Below are positions 7,715-15,299 of a DNA stretch of 64,000 nt, in pieces. The translations under genes and the position numbers were made by a program. The stretch spans positions 496,001 through 560,000 of the forward strand of contig NZ_QPJW01000001.1 of NCBI RefSeq assembly GCF_003337355.1. The letters are read 5' to 3'. This DNA comes from Fontibacillus phaseoli (GTDB lineage Bacteria; Bacillota; Bacilli; Paenibacillales; Paenibacillaceae). How positions within the stretch are numbered: the stretch's first letter is position 1; every line of letters begins with the position of its first letter. The notes beneath the pieces are model-generated. The model did not search any database and was not told the DNA's origin. It saw nothing but the letters and a program-made list of their open reading frames with translations.

Positions 7715-7720
7715 CGCCTG
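7691..7720. other. Probable attL region in tRNA-Leu
   Basis: The last tRNA-like bases are at about 7714 and the tyrosine integrase gene starts 94 bp later, so the crossover core lies in or just before the anticodon-stem/variable-arm segment. The core cannot be bounded without attR, which is outside the window. Confidence 0.6.
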
Positions 7721-7807
7721 ATTTTCCGTCAACTGATACGCTAATTTAATCGCAGGTTCAACCGTTTATCTCCGTTCAATTTACGTTGAAGGGGGATTTT
7801 TTGCGTT

Positions 7808-8761
7808 ATGGCAGGACGGAGAATTACGCGGATACCGGACGAGATTCCGGAGCAATTCCGTGGCTGGGCGGAGGCGCTCGGCGGATTTCTAACGTGGAAA
7901 AAGACGCAAGGGATATCGGAGCAGACGTATAGCGATTACGATAAGCACGTGCGCCTGTTCTTCAAACGGTTTCCTGACGCGTGGACAAGCCCGGCGGAGT
8001 TAAAAAAGGCGGCATATACGCATTTATCCGCGGAGGAGATCGCGGCGCCTACGTTTAACAACCGGCTCGTTTATTTGCGGACGTTTCTGAATTGGTGCGT
8101 GGAGAACGGGTACGCCGCGGATAATCCGATCGCGAATATCAAGAAGCGGAAGGACGAAGGGCGCGTCGTTAATATTGACGCGGAGATATTGCGGGAGTTA
8201 CTGACGCTTCCCGATCAAAAGACGTTTACGGGATTGCGCGATTATTCGCTCATTCTGTTGACGCTAGATTCCGGCATTCGTCCGAAAGAGGCGCTGTCCC
8301 TCATTCCGATCGACTTCAATCCGCAAGCCTGCGAAATCTATATCGCGGCCAAAGTGGCGAAGACGCGCGTATCCAGGACGCTCCCTATTTCGGACCATAC
8401 CGCAAAAGCGATACGGAGACTCACTGCGATAAGGCCTGCGGATTGGAGCGCAGATGTGCCGATATTTTGCACGTGGGAAGGCGGAAGGATGACGCGGCAT
8501 ACTTGGGGCGACCGTATCGAGGCGTACAGCACGAAGCTCGGCGTACATATTCGTCCGTACGACTTGCGGCATGCCTTTGCGCTAGAATTTTTGCGCGGAT
8601 CAGGCTCGCCGTTTGCGCTGCAGCGGATGCTCGGCCACGCGGACATGAAGATGACACAGCGATACATTTCGCTGCTTGATGACGATATTAAGTCGGACCA
8701 TACGAAAGCGTCGCCGCTGAATCGGTTGATTACGGATAAAAAACGAATAACGAAATTGTGA
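7808..8761 (+). CDS. Tyrosine-recombinase phage integrase
   Basis: 317 residues. An N-terminal SAM-like core-binding domain (about 22-112, FLTWKKTQGISEQTYSDYDK) is followed by the catalytic domain. Catalytic residues: Arg158 (GIRPKEAL), Lys185 (AKVAKTRVSRTLPI), Arg254 in PYDLRHAF, His277 (LGHADM) and Tyr286 (TQRYISL). The first His of the HxxR box is Tyr251, a known substitution in phage integrases. It directly follows the truncated tRNA-Leu, fits site-specific integration there, and in the lysogen is probably transcribed from the tRNA promoter. A terminator follows. Confidence 0.96.
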   Translation: MAGRRITRIPDEIPEQFRGWAEALGGFLTWKKTQGISEQTYSDYDKHVRLFFKRFPDAWTSPAELKKAAYTHLSAEEIAAPTFNNRLVYLRTFLNWCVENGYAADNPIANIKKRKDEGRVVNIDAEILRELLTLPDQKTFTGLRDYSLILLTLDSGIRPKEALSLIPIDFNPQACEIYIAAKVAKTRVSRTLPISDHTAKAIRRLTAIRPADWSADVPIFCTWEGGRMTRHTWGDRIEAYSTKLGVHIRPYDLRHAFALEFLRGSGSPFALQRMLGHADMKMTQRYISLLDDDIKSDHTKASPLNRLITDKKRITKL

Positions 8762-8770
8762 CGTGTGAAT

Positions 8771-8819
8771 GCGCTCGTCTCTTCGGAAGTAACCGGAGGG
8801 GCGGGCGCTATTTTTTTTT
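8771..8819 (+). terminator. Terminator after integrase
   Basis: GCGCTCGTCTC-TTCGG pairs imperfectly with CCGGAGGGGCGGGCGC, followed by ATTTTTTTTT. It separates the integrase from the early operon. Confidence 0.8.
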
Positions 8820-8888
8820 GCGAATAATGTGCGCGACGTGTGTGGACGTCGTCTTTTTTGATAAGCGGCGGAAAATTTCTTCGGAAAG

Positions 8889-8923
8889 TGTGCGAGATCG
8901 ATTCGACCGGCAACAGAGTAAGT
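8889..8923 (+). promoter_or_regulatory. Spaced motif copy A (TGTGCGA-N12-CGGCAACA-N2-GTAAGT)
   Basis: TGTGCGA 8889-8895, CGGCAACA 8908-8915, GTAAGT 8918-8923. The same three blocks with identical spacing occur at 19588-19622 and 30958-30992, each just upstream of an operon start. Probable phage promoter or operator. Confidence 0.75.
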
Positions 8924-8942
8924 GAAGGGGGCGAAACATAAA

Positions 8943-9461
8943 ATGAACGCAATTACACCGTTACCAAACGATAAGCAAACGCTACTCGACGGGCCTGGCG
9001 GTTTTGAGGTGTACAACCGCGAACTCGTCCGCAAGGTGTTTCCGCGAATCATACGCGAAGTCTACGACGAGGTGTACGCAGACTCTCGACAACGAAAGCC
9101 GGACATACGCGACATTATAGCGTTCTACTTTACGCTACAGTCGTACATCGACGGAAATTATCTCCGCGCAGATGGGACCATAAATGACCGGTTTGGGGCG
9201 TGCTTCATATCGTACGAGACGCTGACGTCAATGCTGCGGATCGAACGAAACCGCATCAAGCAGCTCGCGGACATTCTCGAAGCTAACGGAATTATCCGGA
9301 CGGCGACTCGCTGGGAAAGTACGCGGAAATTTAAATGGTATTTTCCCTCGTACTGCCCGCGGATAACCGATGACGGCTACGTTGTTGACGAGGACGGGAC
9401 GAAGATTGTTCCGGATATGAACGTATACCGGCCGCGAAGAAAAAGAAAAGGGGTTGCGTAA
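8943..9461 (+). CDS. Winged-helix early phage protein
   Basis: 172 residues from ATG 8943, with AAGGGGG upstream; a GTG 21 nt earlier lies in the motif and has no ribosome site. The central part DRFGACFISYETLTSMLRIE, RNRIKQLADILEANGIIRTA is a winged helix of the type found in phage replication or regulatory proteins. The C-terminus is basic (YRPRRKRKG). It is the first gene after motif copy A, so it is probably an early regulator or initiator. Exact role unknown. Confidence 0.65.
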   Translation: MNAITPLPNDKQTLLDGPGGFEVYNRELVRKVFPRIIREVYDEVYADSRQRKPDIRDIIAFYFTLQSYIDGNYLRADGTINDRFGACFISYETLTSMLRIERNRIKQLADILEANGIIRTATRWESTRKFKWYFPSYCPRITDDGYVVDEDGTKIVPDMNVYRPRRKRKGVA

Positions 9462-9463
9462 GA

Positions 9464-9889
9464 ATGGCAATAGCGTGGGGATATAGAAAGCGTGAACGGT
9501 TTGCTGACAGCAAGGGGAGGACGTGCGGAGCGGTTGGATTGGTGAGTAAGCGAGACTGTAAAGGAGACTATTCGCTTGTTTATAACATTGACCACATTGT
9601 CCCGGAGAGTAAAGGAGGTCCGGACGAGGTAAACAACTTGAGGATTCTCTGTATGCCCTGCAACAGTCTGAAAGGTGACTTAGAGGAAGAGGAGTTCCTA
9701 CTACGCGCCAAAATGAGGCGTGAGATCATCGCTATGCAGACAGCGATTTCCCAAGAGTGCGGAATTGACATGAGGGAGTTAAGTGCCGTTTTTAAATCGG
9801 TCAGCATCCCCAGGCAATTCGATGTGCTCTCAAAAATCACCCCAAAGATAGTAAGTATGCCTGAGGCCGACTACAGGAAGTATGCCTAG
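9464..9889 (+). CDS. HNH endonuclease
   Basis: 141 residues. The HNH core is YNIDHIVPESKGGPDEVNNL followed by RILCMPCNSLKGD: the DH pair, the middle Asn and the CxxC zinc pair are present. The second half is helical and unlike known domains. Codon use is less C/G-rich than in the flanking genes, suggesting a mobile (homing-type) insertion. The 3' end runs into three tandem 25-bp repeats. No intron is visible beside it. Confidence 0.85.
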   Translation: MAIAWGYRKRERFADSKGRTCGAVGLVSKRDCKGDYSLVYNIDHIVPESKGGPDEVNNLRILCMPCNSLKGDLEEEEFLLRAKMRREIIAMQTAISQECGIDMRELSAVFKSVSIPRQFDVLSKITPKIVSMPEADYRKYA

Positions 9890-9926
9890 GGCCGACGACT
9901 GGTGGTATGCCTGAGGCCGACTGTAA
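9851..9926. repeat. Three tandem 25-bp repeats
   Basis: GTATGCCTGAGGCCGACT-like units start at 9855, 9880 and 9905 (exact 25-bp period, one or two differences each). The first encodes the HNH C-terminus, the others lie beyond its stop. AAAGATAG flanks the array on both sides. Iteron-like, but the function is unknown. Confidence 0.8.
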
Positions 9927-10166
9927 AGATAGAAAGGTTTTAAAAGAGAAAGATGTAAGAGAGAAACAAATAATACCGCTTCGGTTAAATTCGCTACGCT
10001 CATTGAACCTCGCGGAGCAATTGATATAAGAAATACCTTACGCGCACAGAGACATATCATTGATAGATTTTCTTCGCGTAAAGAAAAGAATATGTAAGCA
10101 TATTCGAAGAAGTACGCAGCCGGCCGCAGCGCCGCGCATCCACTACAAGAAACGGAGGGCCCCACG
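9927..10166. other. Non-coding AT-rich spacer before the sigma gene
   Basis: About 240 bp without a supported gene. GAATATG (10088-10094) pairs with CATATTC (10099-10105) around loop TAAG, with outer CTTC/GAAG pairing. It may hold a leader or promoter for the sigma gene. AACGGAGGGCC at the end is the ribosome site of the next gene. Confidence 0.5.
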
Positions 10167-10856
10167 ATGACTCAACGCAATTACCCGGACAATCCGCTAC
10201 TCGGCCCGTCAAGCCGCGCGGAGTTCATTGTCGCAAACTTACCGCTCGTCTACTCGATAGCTTGGCGTTATCGTTCGCGAGCCGAAGCGCTTCATATTCC
10301 GCAGGAAGACGTCGTCAGCGAGGGCACTATCGGACTCATACTCGCATATGACCGCTACTCTGACGCAAGCAAGGCGTTCGCTCAAATCGCAGCCCCGTAT
10401 ATTCGCGGACACATCCGGCACATGTTCCGGGACCGAGCGCACGTTATTCGGATACCGCGCAAGCACTCCGAAAATGCTCAGCGTATCAGCCGCGAATGTC
10501 TCGACGATGTGTCGGACGCGGAGATCGCGCAACAACTCGGAATTACCGTAGAGGATGCGCGGGAGGCGAAGTACTGCGTGATGATCCGGAAGGCGGAAAG
10601 CTTGAACGCACACGGTCCGGACGACGATCGCGCGCCAAAGGAACCGGAATGCGAAGCGGACTATACCGGAGCCGAGGTCGACGAGTTTACCGCGACACTA
10701 ACGGAGGGCCAGCGCAATATCATTCGCTTGCTAACGGCGGGCGTGCCGCAGACAGACATCGCAAAGACGCTCGGAATTACGCGCCAGGGCGTCAACGAAA
10801 GTATGAAACGGATACGGGCGCGGTATCAAAAATTTTACGGAGGTGTCGTCGCATGA
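10167..10856 (+). CDS. Phage sigma-70-family RNA polymerase sigma factor
   Basis: 229 residues. Region 2 spans about 19-90 (LPLVYSIAWRYRSRAEAL, EDVVSEGTIGLILAYDRYS, with the core-binding and -10-binding helices). A region-3-like segment is at 95-137 (AEIAQQLGITVEDAREAKY). Region 4 is at 178-224 (LTEGQRNIIRLLTAGVPQTD, IAKTLGITRQGVNESMKRIR). Domain order is that of SigB/SigF-type factors. It should redirect host polymerase to phage promoters. It overlaps the next gene by 4 nt (ATGA). Confidence 0.92.
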   Translation: MTQRNYPDNPLLGPSSRAEFIVANLPLVYSIAWRYRSRAEALHIPQEDVVSEGTIGLILAYDRYSDASKAFAQIAAPYIRGHIRHMFRDRAHVIRIPRKHSENAQRISRECLDDVSDAEIAQQLGITVEDAREAKYCVMIRKAESLNAHGPDDDRAPKEPECEADYTGAEVDEFTATLTEGQRNIIRLLTAGVPQTDIAKTLGITRQGVNESMKRIRARYQKFYGGVVA

Positions 10857-11218
10857 AAAACGAATTGAACGTACAACTCACGCCAGATTTTCGCCTTACC
10901 GCAGATGACCGCAATTTTATCGTAAAGGAACGCCGCCTCGTCGACCCAACGCTTGCTCCGAATTGGAAGGCGCGACTCGCCGCAAATCCAACGCTTGATC
11001 CGTCACCGCGCGAAGTATGGGAGGACGCCGGCTATTACGGATATACTCCCGCCGGGCTCACGGCGGCTCTCGGGACCGTCCGGATTAAAGCGGCAGCGAG
11101 CGGAAACGCGGAAACACTCGCCGAATTTATGGCGCAACTTGCTGCGGAGACTGAGCGGATAGTCGCGGCGCTATCATCGGGTCAGTTGCGCGATTTTGAC
11201 GTCAAATTAGCGTCGTAA
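10853..11218 (+). CDS. Hypothetical phage protein downstream of sigma
   Basis: 121 residues from ATG 10853, overlapping the sigma stop codon; ACGGAGG lies 10 nt upstream. The sequence is Ala-rich and helical in its second half (ALGTVRIKAAASGNAETLAE). I recognise no family. Tight coupling to the sigma gene suggests a co-regulated partner, but this is context only. Confidence 0.75.
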   Translation: MKNELNVQLTPDFRLTADDRNFIVKERRLVDPTLAPNWKARLAANPTLDPSPREVWEDAGYYGYTPAGLTAALGTVRIKAAASGNAETLAEFMAQLAAETERIVAALSSGQLRDFDVKLAS

Positions 11219-11291
11219 CCCGGCGCGTAGTGTATTCGGTAGGGTAGAGCGTAGTAGCGCTAATTTAACGGTAAAACGAAAGGGGAACGAA

Positions 11292-11735
11292 GTGATGCAC
11301 GGAGCAGACGCTTATCATGTAGCAATTCGGGAGGCTCATAGAAGAGGCCTTGGCGGACTTGAGAAAACGGGATTAGGTTATAAATATCACGGGGGAGACG
11401 CGGAATGTTTCCGTTGGGGGAACGTTTTGTTCGTGACAGCTTCACACGCCAGGGGACGGACGTTTTTCATTTATTTGATAGATGAGGAAGAAAAATTATT
11501 CAAGGTGTACGGGATAACTGGCGGAAATCCGGGATGGACTGAAACATACGGCTGGTTGCATAAAGGAACGTGGGTTATGCCTATCCTCGAGTATTTTAGG
11601 CAACTTGAACGAGATGTTACGGATTTTGACGCGAAGCAAGAAGAAATAAAGCGCCGAAAGCAGGCGAAGGAGAACGTCATTATCGGCGAACAAGTTGCGA
11701 AATTTAATGCCATGTTCCGGGAGGTGTCCGCATGA
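11292..11735 (+). CDS. Hypothetical phage protein (147 aa)
   Basis: Starts at GTG 11292 or the adjacent ATG 11295, both after AAAGGGG. It has a central beta-rich part (CFRWGNVLFVTASHARGRTF, FIYLIDEEEKLFKVYG) and a C-terminal coiled-coil-like helix (DAKQEEIKRRKQAKENVIIG). No family recognised. It overlaps the next gene by 4 nt. Confidence 0.75.
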   Translation: MMHGADAYHVAIREAHRRGLGGLEKTGLGYKYHGGDAECFRWGNVLFVTASHARGRTFFIYLIDEEEKLFKVYGITGGNPGWTETYGWLHKGTWVMPILEYFRQLERDVTDFDAKQEEIKRRKQAKENVIIGEQVAKFNAMFREVSA

Positions 11736-12124
11736 CACGCGGCGAAATCATCGCAAAATGGGACGGGATGGCTCCACGTGAACGTGACGCTTGGGTTGCG
11801 GAGGCTGTGTTCGGCTGGCGGAAAGAGGAAAGGCCGAACAGTCCTGAATCGGAGTATAACGCATGGTACTGGGTAAATTCCAGCGGTAACGTAGAGGTTC
11901 CCGTCAATTTCTTCAAGCCTACGCGCCTGCTTGACGACGCGTGGTCGGTCCTCGAGGTATTTTACGCATACATCGTTAAGCGCAATGACGGCGTTAATCA
12001 CTATTTCGCAGCGATTAAAACCGACGAGGGCGCCTTTGTGTCGCAAGCTTATGGAGAAGCCGCGCCAGAAGCGATGTGTCTCGCGGCGATTATCGCGAGG
12101 TTAACGGAGGAGGTGGCGGCGTGA
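11732..12124 (+). CDS. Phage ABA-sandwich-domain-like protein
   Basis: 130 residues. The N-terminus MTRGEIIAKWDGMAPRERDA, WVAEAVFGW and the later DDAWSVLEVF and PEAMCLAAIIARL follow the pattern of the small phage ABA-sandwich (BC1872-type) family, common in early regions of Firmicute phages and of unknown function. Stop and start overlap with both neighbours. Confidence 0.7.
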   Translation: MTRGEIIAKWDGMAPRERDAWVAEAVFGWRKEERPNSPESEYNAWYWVNSSGNVEVPVNFFKPTRLLDDAWSVLEVFYAYIVKRNDGVNHYFAAIKTDEGAFVSQAYGEAAPEAMCLAAIIARLTEEVAA

Positions 12125-12480
12125 GCAACGTTAAGCTTACGAAATTTCCCGTAACGGCTCCGGATGGGACGGAGTACCGCGTGAAGATCCGCGAGTGTGA
12201 GGACGGTATGTGGGTCAGTAATTACGCGATCGCTCGATTATATGCGAAAAGGAAACGATGGGGCTTCCGAAAAGTTTTTGGTCGCGAATACCTCGACGGC
12301 GGAGGCGCGTACTCACACGGCGACCCGGATTATATCACCATTGCGTCGCGCGTTGTTGGTGATTATTACGCGGCCTTGCGCGCTGACGCGGAGTATCGGC
12401 GAATGATTAGCCGCGATGAGGTGCGCCGACAAAGCGCTGCCGAGCGATTTGCGCAATGGGACGGGAGGATTACGGATTGA
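12121..12480 (+). CDS. Hypothetical phage protein (119 aa)
   Basis: GTG 12121 overlaps the previous stop (GTGA), with GGAGGAGG 5-10 nt upstream, so it is preferred over the longer in-frame start. N-terminal VKLTKFPVTAPDGTEYRVKI is beta-rich; the C-terminus is basic and helical. No family recognised. Confidence 0.7.
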   Translation: MSNVKLTKFPVTAPDGTEYRVKIRECEDGMWVSNYAIARLYAKRKRWGFRKVFGREYLDGGGAYSHGDPDYITIASRVVGDYYAALRADAEYRRMISRDEVRRQSAAERFAQWDGRITD

Positions 12481-12532
12481 AGATCGAAACGGTTGACGAT
12501 ATTCTCGAATACTAAGGAAAGGGTGAACGCGA

Positions 12533-12676
12533 ATGAACGCAGAAATCGAATTAACTCCGGATGAAATCCGCGAATTTAACTTGTGGCTATACGACTATCC
12601 GCAATATAAACGAATGTCCTGGCGCGAACAGGTAATGTTCTGGAGGGCACTACGAGAGCGGAGGGAGGCGGCATGA
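12533..12676 (+). CDS. Small hypothetical phage protein (47 aa)
   Basis: ATG 12533 with AAGGAAAGGG upstream. Product starts MNAEIELTPDEIREFNLWLY and is rich in aromatic and charged residues. It overlaps the next gene by ATGA and lies in an unbroken early-operon array, which supports it. A 12-codon frame at 12479-12515 just before it is probably chance. Confidence 0.65.
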   Translation: MNAEIELTPDEIREFNLWLYDYPQYKRMSWREQVMFWRALRERREAA

Positions 12677-13155
12677 CGGCGAGACACTTCGTCAATCTCA
12701 CGAATGGCATCGAAGCCATCCCGAATATCTCCGAGCCGTACGCGTTTATCCGCATTCAATCGACGGCCTGCGAACAGAAACGCTGGGACTTCGTACTGCA
12801 GGACCTCGATTATACGTTCTTACTCGCGCTCGCGTCCGGTGAAACTTGCGTTGTTTACGATTATGGCGCAAATAAACCCGTTCCGCGCGCGTTGTATCAG
12901 GGCGTCGAATGGGTGCGCTATGCGTTAAACAGGCGATGGCTCGACGTTGAGATTACGCCAGTTGTTCGCGGACACAACGTATTAGCGTATTTCCGCGAGT
13001 GTTATTCAACGTTAGATAAGCGGACTTTCACGAAAATAGACTATGTGCGCAAGTTTTTGAATACGAACGAAATACGGATCGAATTGCGAACGGGCGCAAC
13101 GCAACATGACGGGGATTACGAATACTATGCGCGGATATTAAAGGAGGCGGCGTAA
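12673..13155 (+). CDS. Hypothetical phage protein (160 aa)
   Basis: 160 residues, ATGA overlap on the left and single-base overlap on the right. Rich in aromatic residues (GVEWVRYALNRRWLDVEITP) with a mixed alpha/beta profile. No domain recognised. Codon use fits the phage early region. Confidence 0.72.
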   Translation: MTARHFVNLTNGIEAIPNISEPYAFIRIQSTACEQKRWDFVLQDLDYTFLLALASGETCVVYDYGANKPVPRALYQGVEWVRYALNRRWLDVEITPVVRGHNVLAYFRECYSTLDKRTFTKIDYVRKFLNTNEIRIELRTGATQHDGDYEYYARILKEAA

Positions 13156-13358
13156 TGGACTGGAACGCATTTTTCGGAGCCTTAACGTGGTGTTCCGCGA
13201 TCCTTTCGACGATCGGCGCTATCTGTTTCGGAGCGTTTTCCATAGACGAGAAGGATGGCGCGATTCAACGGTTCAGGGTTGTATGCGCGGCTTCCTGCGG
13301 ACTTTGCGCTGTGCTGTCCGTAGCAACGATCGCCGGAATGGGTTGGGGTCCGCAATGA
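13155..13358 (+). CDS. Small phage membrane protein, two TM segments
   Basis: 67 residues. TM1: ALTWCSAILSTIGAICFGAF; a charged loop SIDEKDGAIQRFR; TM2: VVCAASCGLCAVLSVATIAG. Early-operon location argues against a holin. It may be a superinfection or membrane-modifying protein, but this is speculation. Confidence 0.7.
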   Translation: MDWNAFFGALTWCSAILSTIGAICFGAFSIDEKDGAIQRFRVVCAASCGLCAVLSVATIAGMGWGPQ

Positions 13359-13447
13359 TCCCGTACGTTTATCGCAGTTTTACCGGGCAAATGGGCGCTT
13401 TCTCAGCGTCCCGGTACTTGCGGGAATGTCCGACTAAACACGCGTAA
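13355..13447 (+). CDS. Possible 30-residue protein
   Basis: ATG 13355 overlaps the preceding stop (ATGA), as in many pairs of this operon. Product MIPYVYRSFTGQMGAFSASR and a short tail. Too short for assignment; supported only by the overlap pattern. Confidence 0.35.
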   Translation: MIPYVYRSFTGQMGAFSASRYLRECPTKHA

Positions 13448-13810
13448 TTTACCGCTAAAATATCTGTCCGGTGAATGGCCGCTTGTTGTCCGTATGAGGA
13501 ACGTACGTTCGCGTTATATTAAGATCAATGACGAACGGTGTCGAATAACTCCCATTTCTAATCCATCGAGAAAATGTAAGATACACAGAGTAATAACGAG
13601 AAAACGGGAGATTGCTGAAACAAAGACCATCTGTAATTTACCAATTTTCCTCTGTAATATATACCTGTTTATACCATTTGAGTTCATTCTAGTTTATTTG
13701 AGCCTGGTTAAACCTGTGGATATATGGAAACTTGATAAACCGAACAAATCTCGGAATTTGGCGTTTTACGAATCTCGCATGTAATTTATATAATCGGAGG
13801 TGTCAGCGGA
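13448..13810. other. AT-rich non-coding region with a LexA/DinR box
   Basis: A 363-bp gap in a tightly packed operon. A 96-codon frame here (13494-13784) has no ribosome site and unphage-like composition, so I leave it out. It holds a GAAC-N4-GTTC palindrome at 13499-13510, an AT-rich stretch 13560-13790, and TGTGGATAT at about 13717, one base off a DnaA box. It could be a promoter region or replication origin. Confidence 0.5.
13499..13510. promoter_or_regulatory. LexA/DinR-type SOS box
   Basis: GAACGTACGTTC matches the Gram-positive LexA core GAAC-N4-GTTC exactly and most of the extended CGAACRNRYGTTYC consensus. A second box lies at 44172-44185. It would put the following genes (13811 onward), or a transcript in the gap, under SOS control. 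Confidence 0.65.
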
Positions 13811-14227
13811 GTGACAACGGAGATTACACGGGACCTTGCGGAGGACTTGGCGATATGCGAGGCGGCGATATCCGGGCCCTGGCATTTGATGCCTAGCGTT
13901 CACTCGGAGTATCAGTACGAAGTCTGTCGGAGTGATTTCTTAGATACGATCGTGGCTTCGGCAATTACCGAGGATGATGCGCGGTTTATCGCAGAAGCGC
14001 GTGAAGGATGGCCGCATGCGATCCGGCGGGCAGTCGAGGCTGAATCCGCGCTCTCCGCTGAGGAAGACCGGAGATGTAGGTTCGAGGCAATGGCGGACGA
14101 GTGGGCGTATGAAAACGAAATGATACGATCCCACGTCGAGAAACTCCGCTTAGTTTACGAACGCGGCGAAAGTGATGAGGCGCTCGCAGTCGCAGTCGGC
14201 GAATTTTTACGGGAGGTGGGGGAATAG
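13811..14227 (+). CDS. Ea22-like/DUF-type small phage protein
   Basis: 138 residues from GTG 13811, with CGGAGG upstream. The pattern ICEAAISGPWHL ... DDARFIAEAREGWPHAIRRAV resembles a widespread phage family that starts with a xxATPGPW block and has an AxFIAxAR helix. The C-terminal half is coiled coil. Function unknown in the family. It overlaps the next GTG start. Confidence 0.6.
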   Translation: MTTEITRDLAEDLAICEAAISGPWHLMPSVHSEYQYEVCRSDFLDTIVASAITEDDARFIAEAREGWPHAIRRAVEAESALSAEEDRRCRFEAMADEWAYENEMIRSHVEKLRLVYERGESDEALAVAVGEFLREVGE

Positions 14228-14628
14228 TGGCGCGTCCTAAAATCACCGCAGAGCAACGCGAAGACTGGCGCAACCTTCCGCTTGCGAATTGGAACACGCG
14301 AACGGTACACGCTATGGTCATCGACCTCAACGCGGAAAAATTCGGCATTGAGAAATACGTACCATTGCGCGGCTGGGCGTTTGAACAAGGCGTAATCAAG
14401 CGCGCACTCAACGACTACGGTGCGGCGGCCTTACGTGAAACTATCGAACGAGCCTTCGCGGAGTACAAGCCTGGCGCACAGTATCCGCAGCTTACCGCAG
14501 GCTTTCTGATCGCGTACATGTTGCCGCGGATCATGCCGCAAGTTCTGGCGGAAGGGCAACGGAAGGAAAAAGCGAGTGCGGCGGTGGTGAGCGCAATGTC
14601 TGCGGAGGAGATGGCGAGTTGGCTATGA
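14227..14628 (+). CDS. Hypothetical phage protein before helicase-loader block
   Basis: 133 residues, GTG start sharing one base with the previous stop; GGGAGG upstream. Mostly helical (GVIKRALNDYGAAALRETIE, RAFAEY). No family recognised. Position upstream of the loader and helicase might suggest a replication role, but that is inference. Confidence 0.68.
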   Translation: MARPKITAEQREDWRNLPLANWNTRTVHAMVIDLNAEKFGIEKYVPLRGWAFEQGVIKRALNDYGAAALRETIERAFAEYKPGAQYPQLTAGFLIAYMLPRIMPQVLAEGQRKEKASAAVVSAMSAEEMASWL

Positions 14629-14717
14629 CGGCGAAGTGTCCGAGTTGCGGCCGCGAAGTTGAGTTGCGCAAGCACGTTAATAGATGCGTGTGTGGTGCGC
14701 GGATAAAAATAGTTTAG
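14625..14717 (+). CDS. Mini zinc-ribbon protein (30 aa)
   Basis: ATG 14625 overlaps the preceding stop. The product MTAKCPSCGREVELRKHVNR, CVCGARIKIV has CPSC and CVCG knuckles, typical of a zinc ribbon. A stem GTGTC/GACAC (14717-14732) and a palindrome around ATTTTGTTCAACAAAAT follow its stop. Confidence 0.65.
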   Translation: MTAKCPSCGREVELRKHVNRCVCGARIKIV

Positions 14718-14764
14718 TGTCGCAGTAGACACATTTTGTTCAACAAAAATGAGGAGGTTTTTGA

Positions 14765-14998
14765 ATGAGCATTGAAAACAAATTGAGGGGATTATGCAAA
14801 GAAAACGGCGAGGTAGAAATTGAAAGTATCGACTTAACGAAAATGGCTGTAGACGTGATTTTGCCTTATGAAAGCAGTTCGTATGCGATTGAGTTGGAAG
14901 GGGAAACGGACGAGGAAATTATCGAATCATTCAAAGAAAAAGTAAATGGACGATTGAGCGATATGGTTAATCATTTGGAAGATTGCAAGCTGGATTAA
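14765..14998 (+). CDS. Small acidic phage protein (77 aa)
   Basis: ATG 14765 with GAGGAGG 7 nt upstream. Acidic protein ending NHLEDCKLD; the middle part YAIELEGETDEEIIESFKEK is helical. Base composition is clearly more AT-rich than the neighbours, so it is probably a separately acquired gene. No family recognised. Confidence 0.75.
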   Translation: MSIENKLRGLCKENGEVEIESIDLTKMAVDVILPYESSSYAIELEGETDEEIIESFKEKVNGRLSDMVNHLEDCKLD

Positions 14999-15056
14999 CG
15001 TCGTAGTTCGAACATTCGGTGCAGATATGACACATTTAACGCAAGAGGGTGTTTAA

Positions 15057-15260
15057 ATGGCAAATCGGAAAAACACAGAGTTATTCTCATTGCTCGATGA
15101 TCTACATGAAAATTTTGTACAGATAGAGCATTTCGCCGTTGGTCGAACAAAAGCGGGGAAACGTCCTGCTGGAAGGCTGAAACATATAGAAACTCATGCT
15201 AGAAATATTGAGCAGATTGCGGTGGAAATTCAGCAACAAGTTCAAGCGATGATGAAGTAG
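15057..15260 (+). CDS. Histone H1/Hc1-like small phage protein
   Basis: 67 residues from ATG 15057, with AAGAGGGTG upstream. Helix-rich; the segment FAVGRTKAGKRPAGRLKHIE then HARNIEQIAVEIQQQVQAM resembles the small histone-H1-like (Hc1) family of Firmicute phages, which has a GNKAAGTRARKxLQEIKKLA core. The similarity is by eye and not strong. It could be a nucleoid-associated protein. Confidence 0.45.
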   Translation: MANRKNTELFSLLDDLHENFVQIEHFAVGRTKAGKRPAGRLKHIETHARNIEQIAVEIQQQVQAMMK

Positions 15261-15266
15261 AAACGT

Positions 15267-15285
15267 CACAGTTCGAAAATATAGC
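15267..15285 (+). repeat. 19-nt motif, copy 1 (upstream of helicase loader)
   Basis: CACAGTTCGAAAATATAGC here and CACTGTACGAAAATATAGC at 40399-40417 match at 17 of 19 positions. Each is just upstream of a gene start. Probable regulatory site. Confidence 0.6.
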
Positions 15286-15299
15286 AAAGGAGGAATCGC

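Noticed and set aside
7740..7765. GCAGGTTCAACCG near 7751 as the missing tRNA T-arm
   Set aside because: It contains a GGTTCAA word but is not followed by the acceptor complement CCCCGGC or CCTCGGC, and the spacing is wrong.
8922..8942. GTG 8922 as start of the first early gene
   Set aside because: It lies in the conserved regulatory motif; ATG 8943 has AAGGGGG upstream.
9851..9926. CRISPR-like array
   Set aside because: Only three units with no variable spacers; a tandem repeat, not a CRISPR. No CRISPR array or cas gene was seen in the window.
13494..13784. 96-codon frame in the AT-rich gap
   Set aside because: No ribosome site, composition unlike phage genes, and it begins inside the LexA box; more likely chance.
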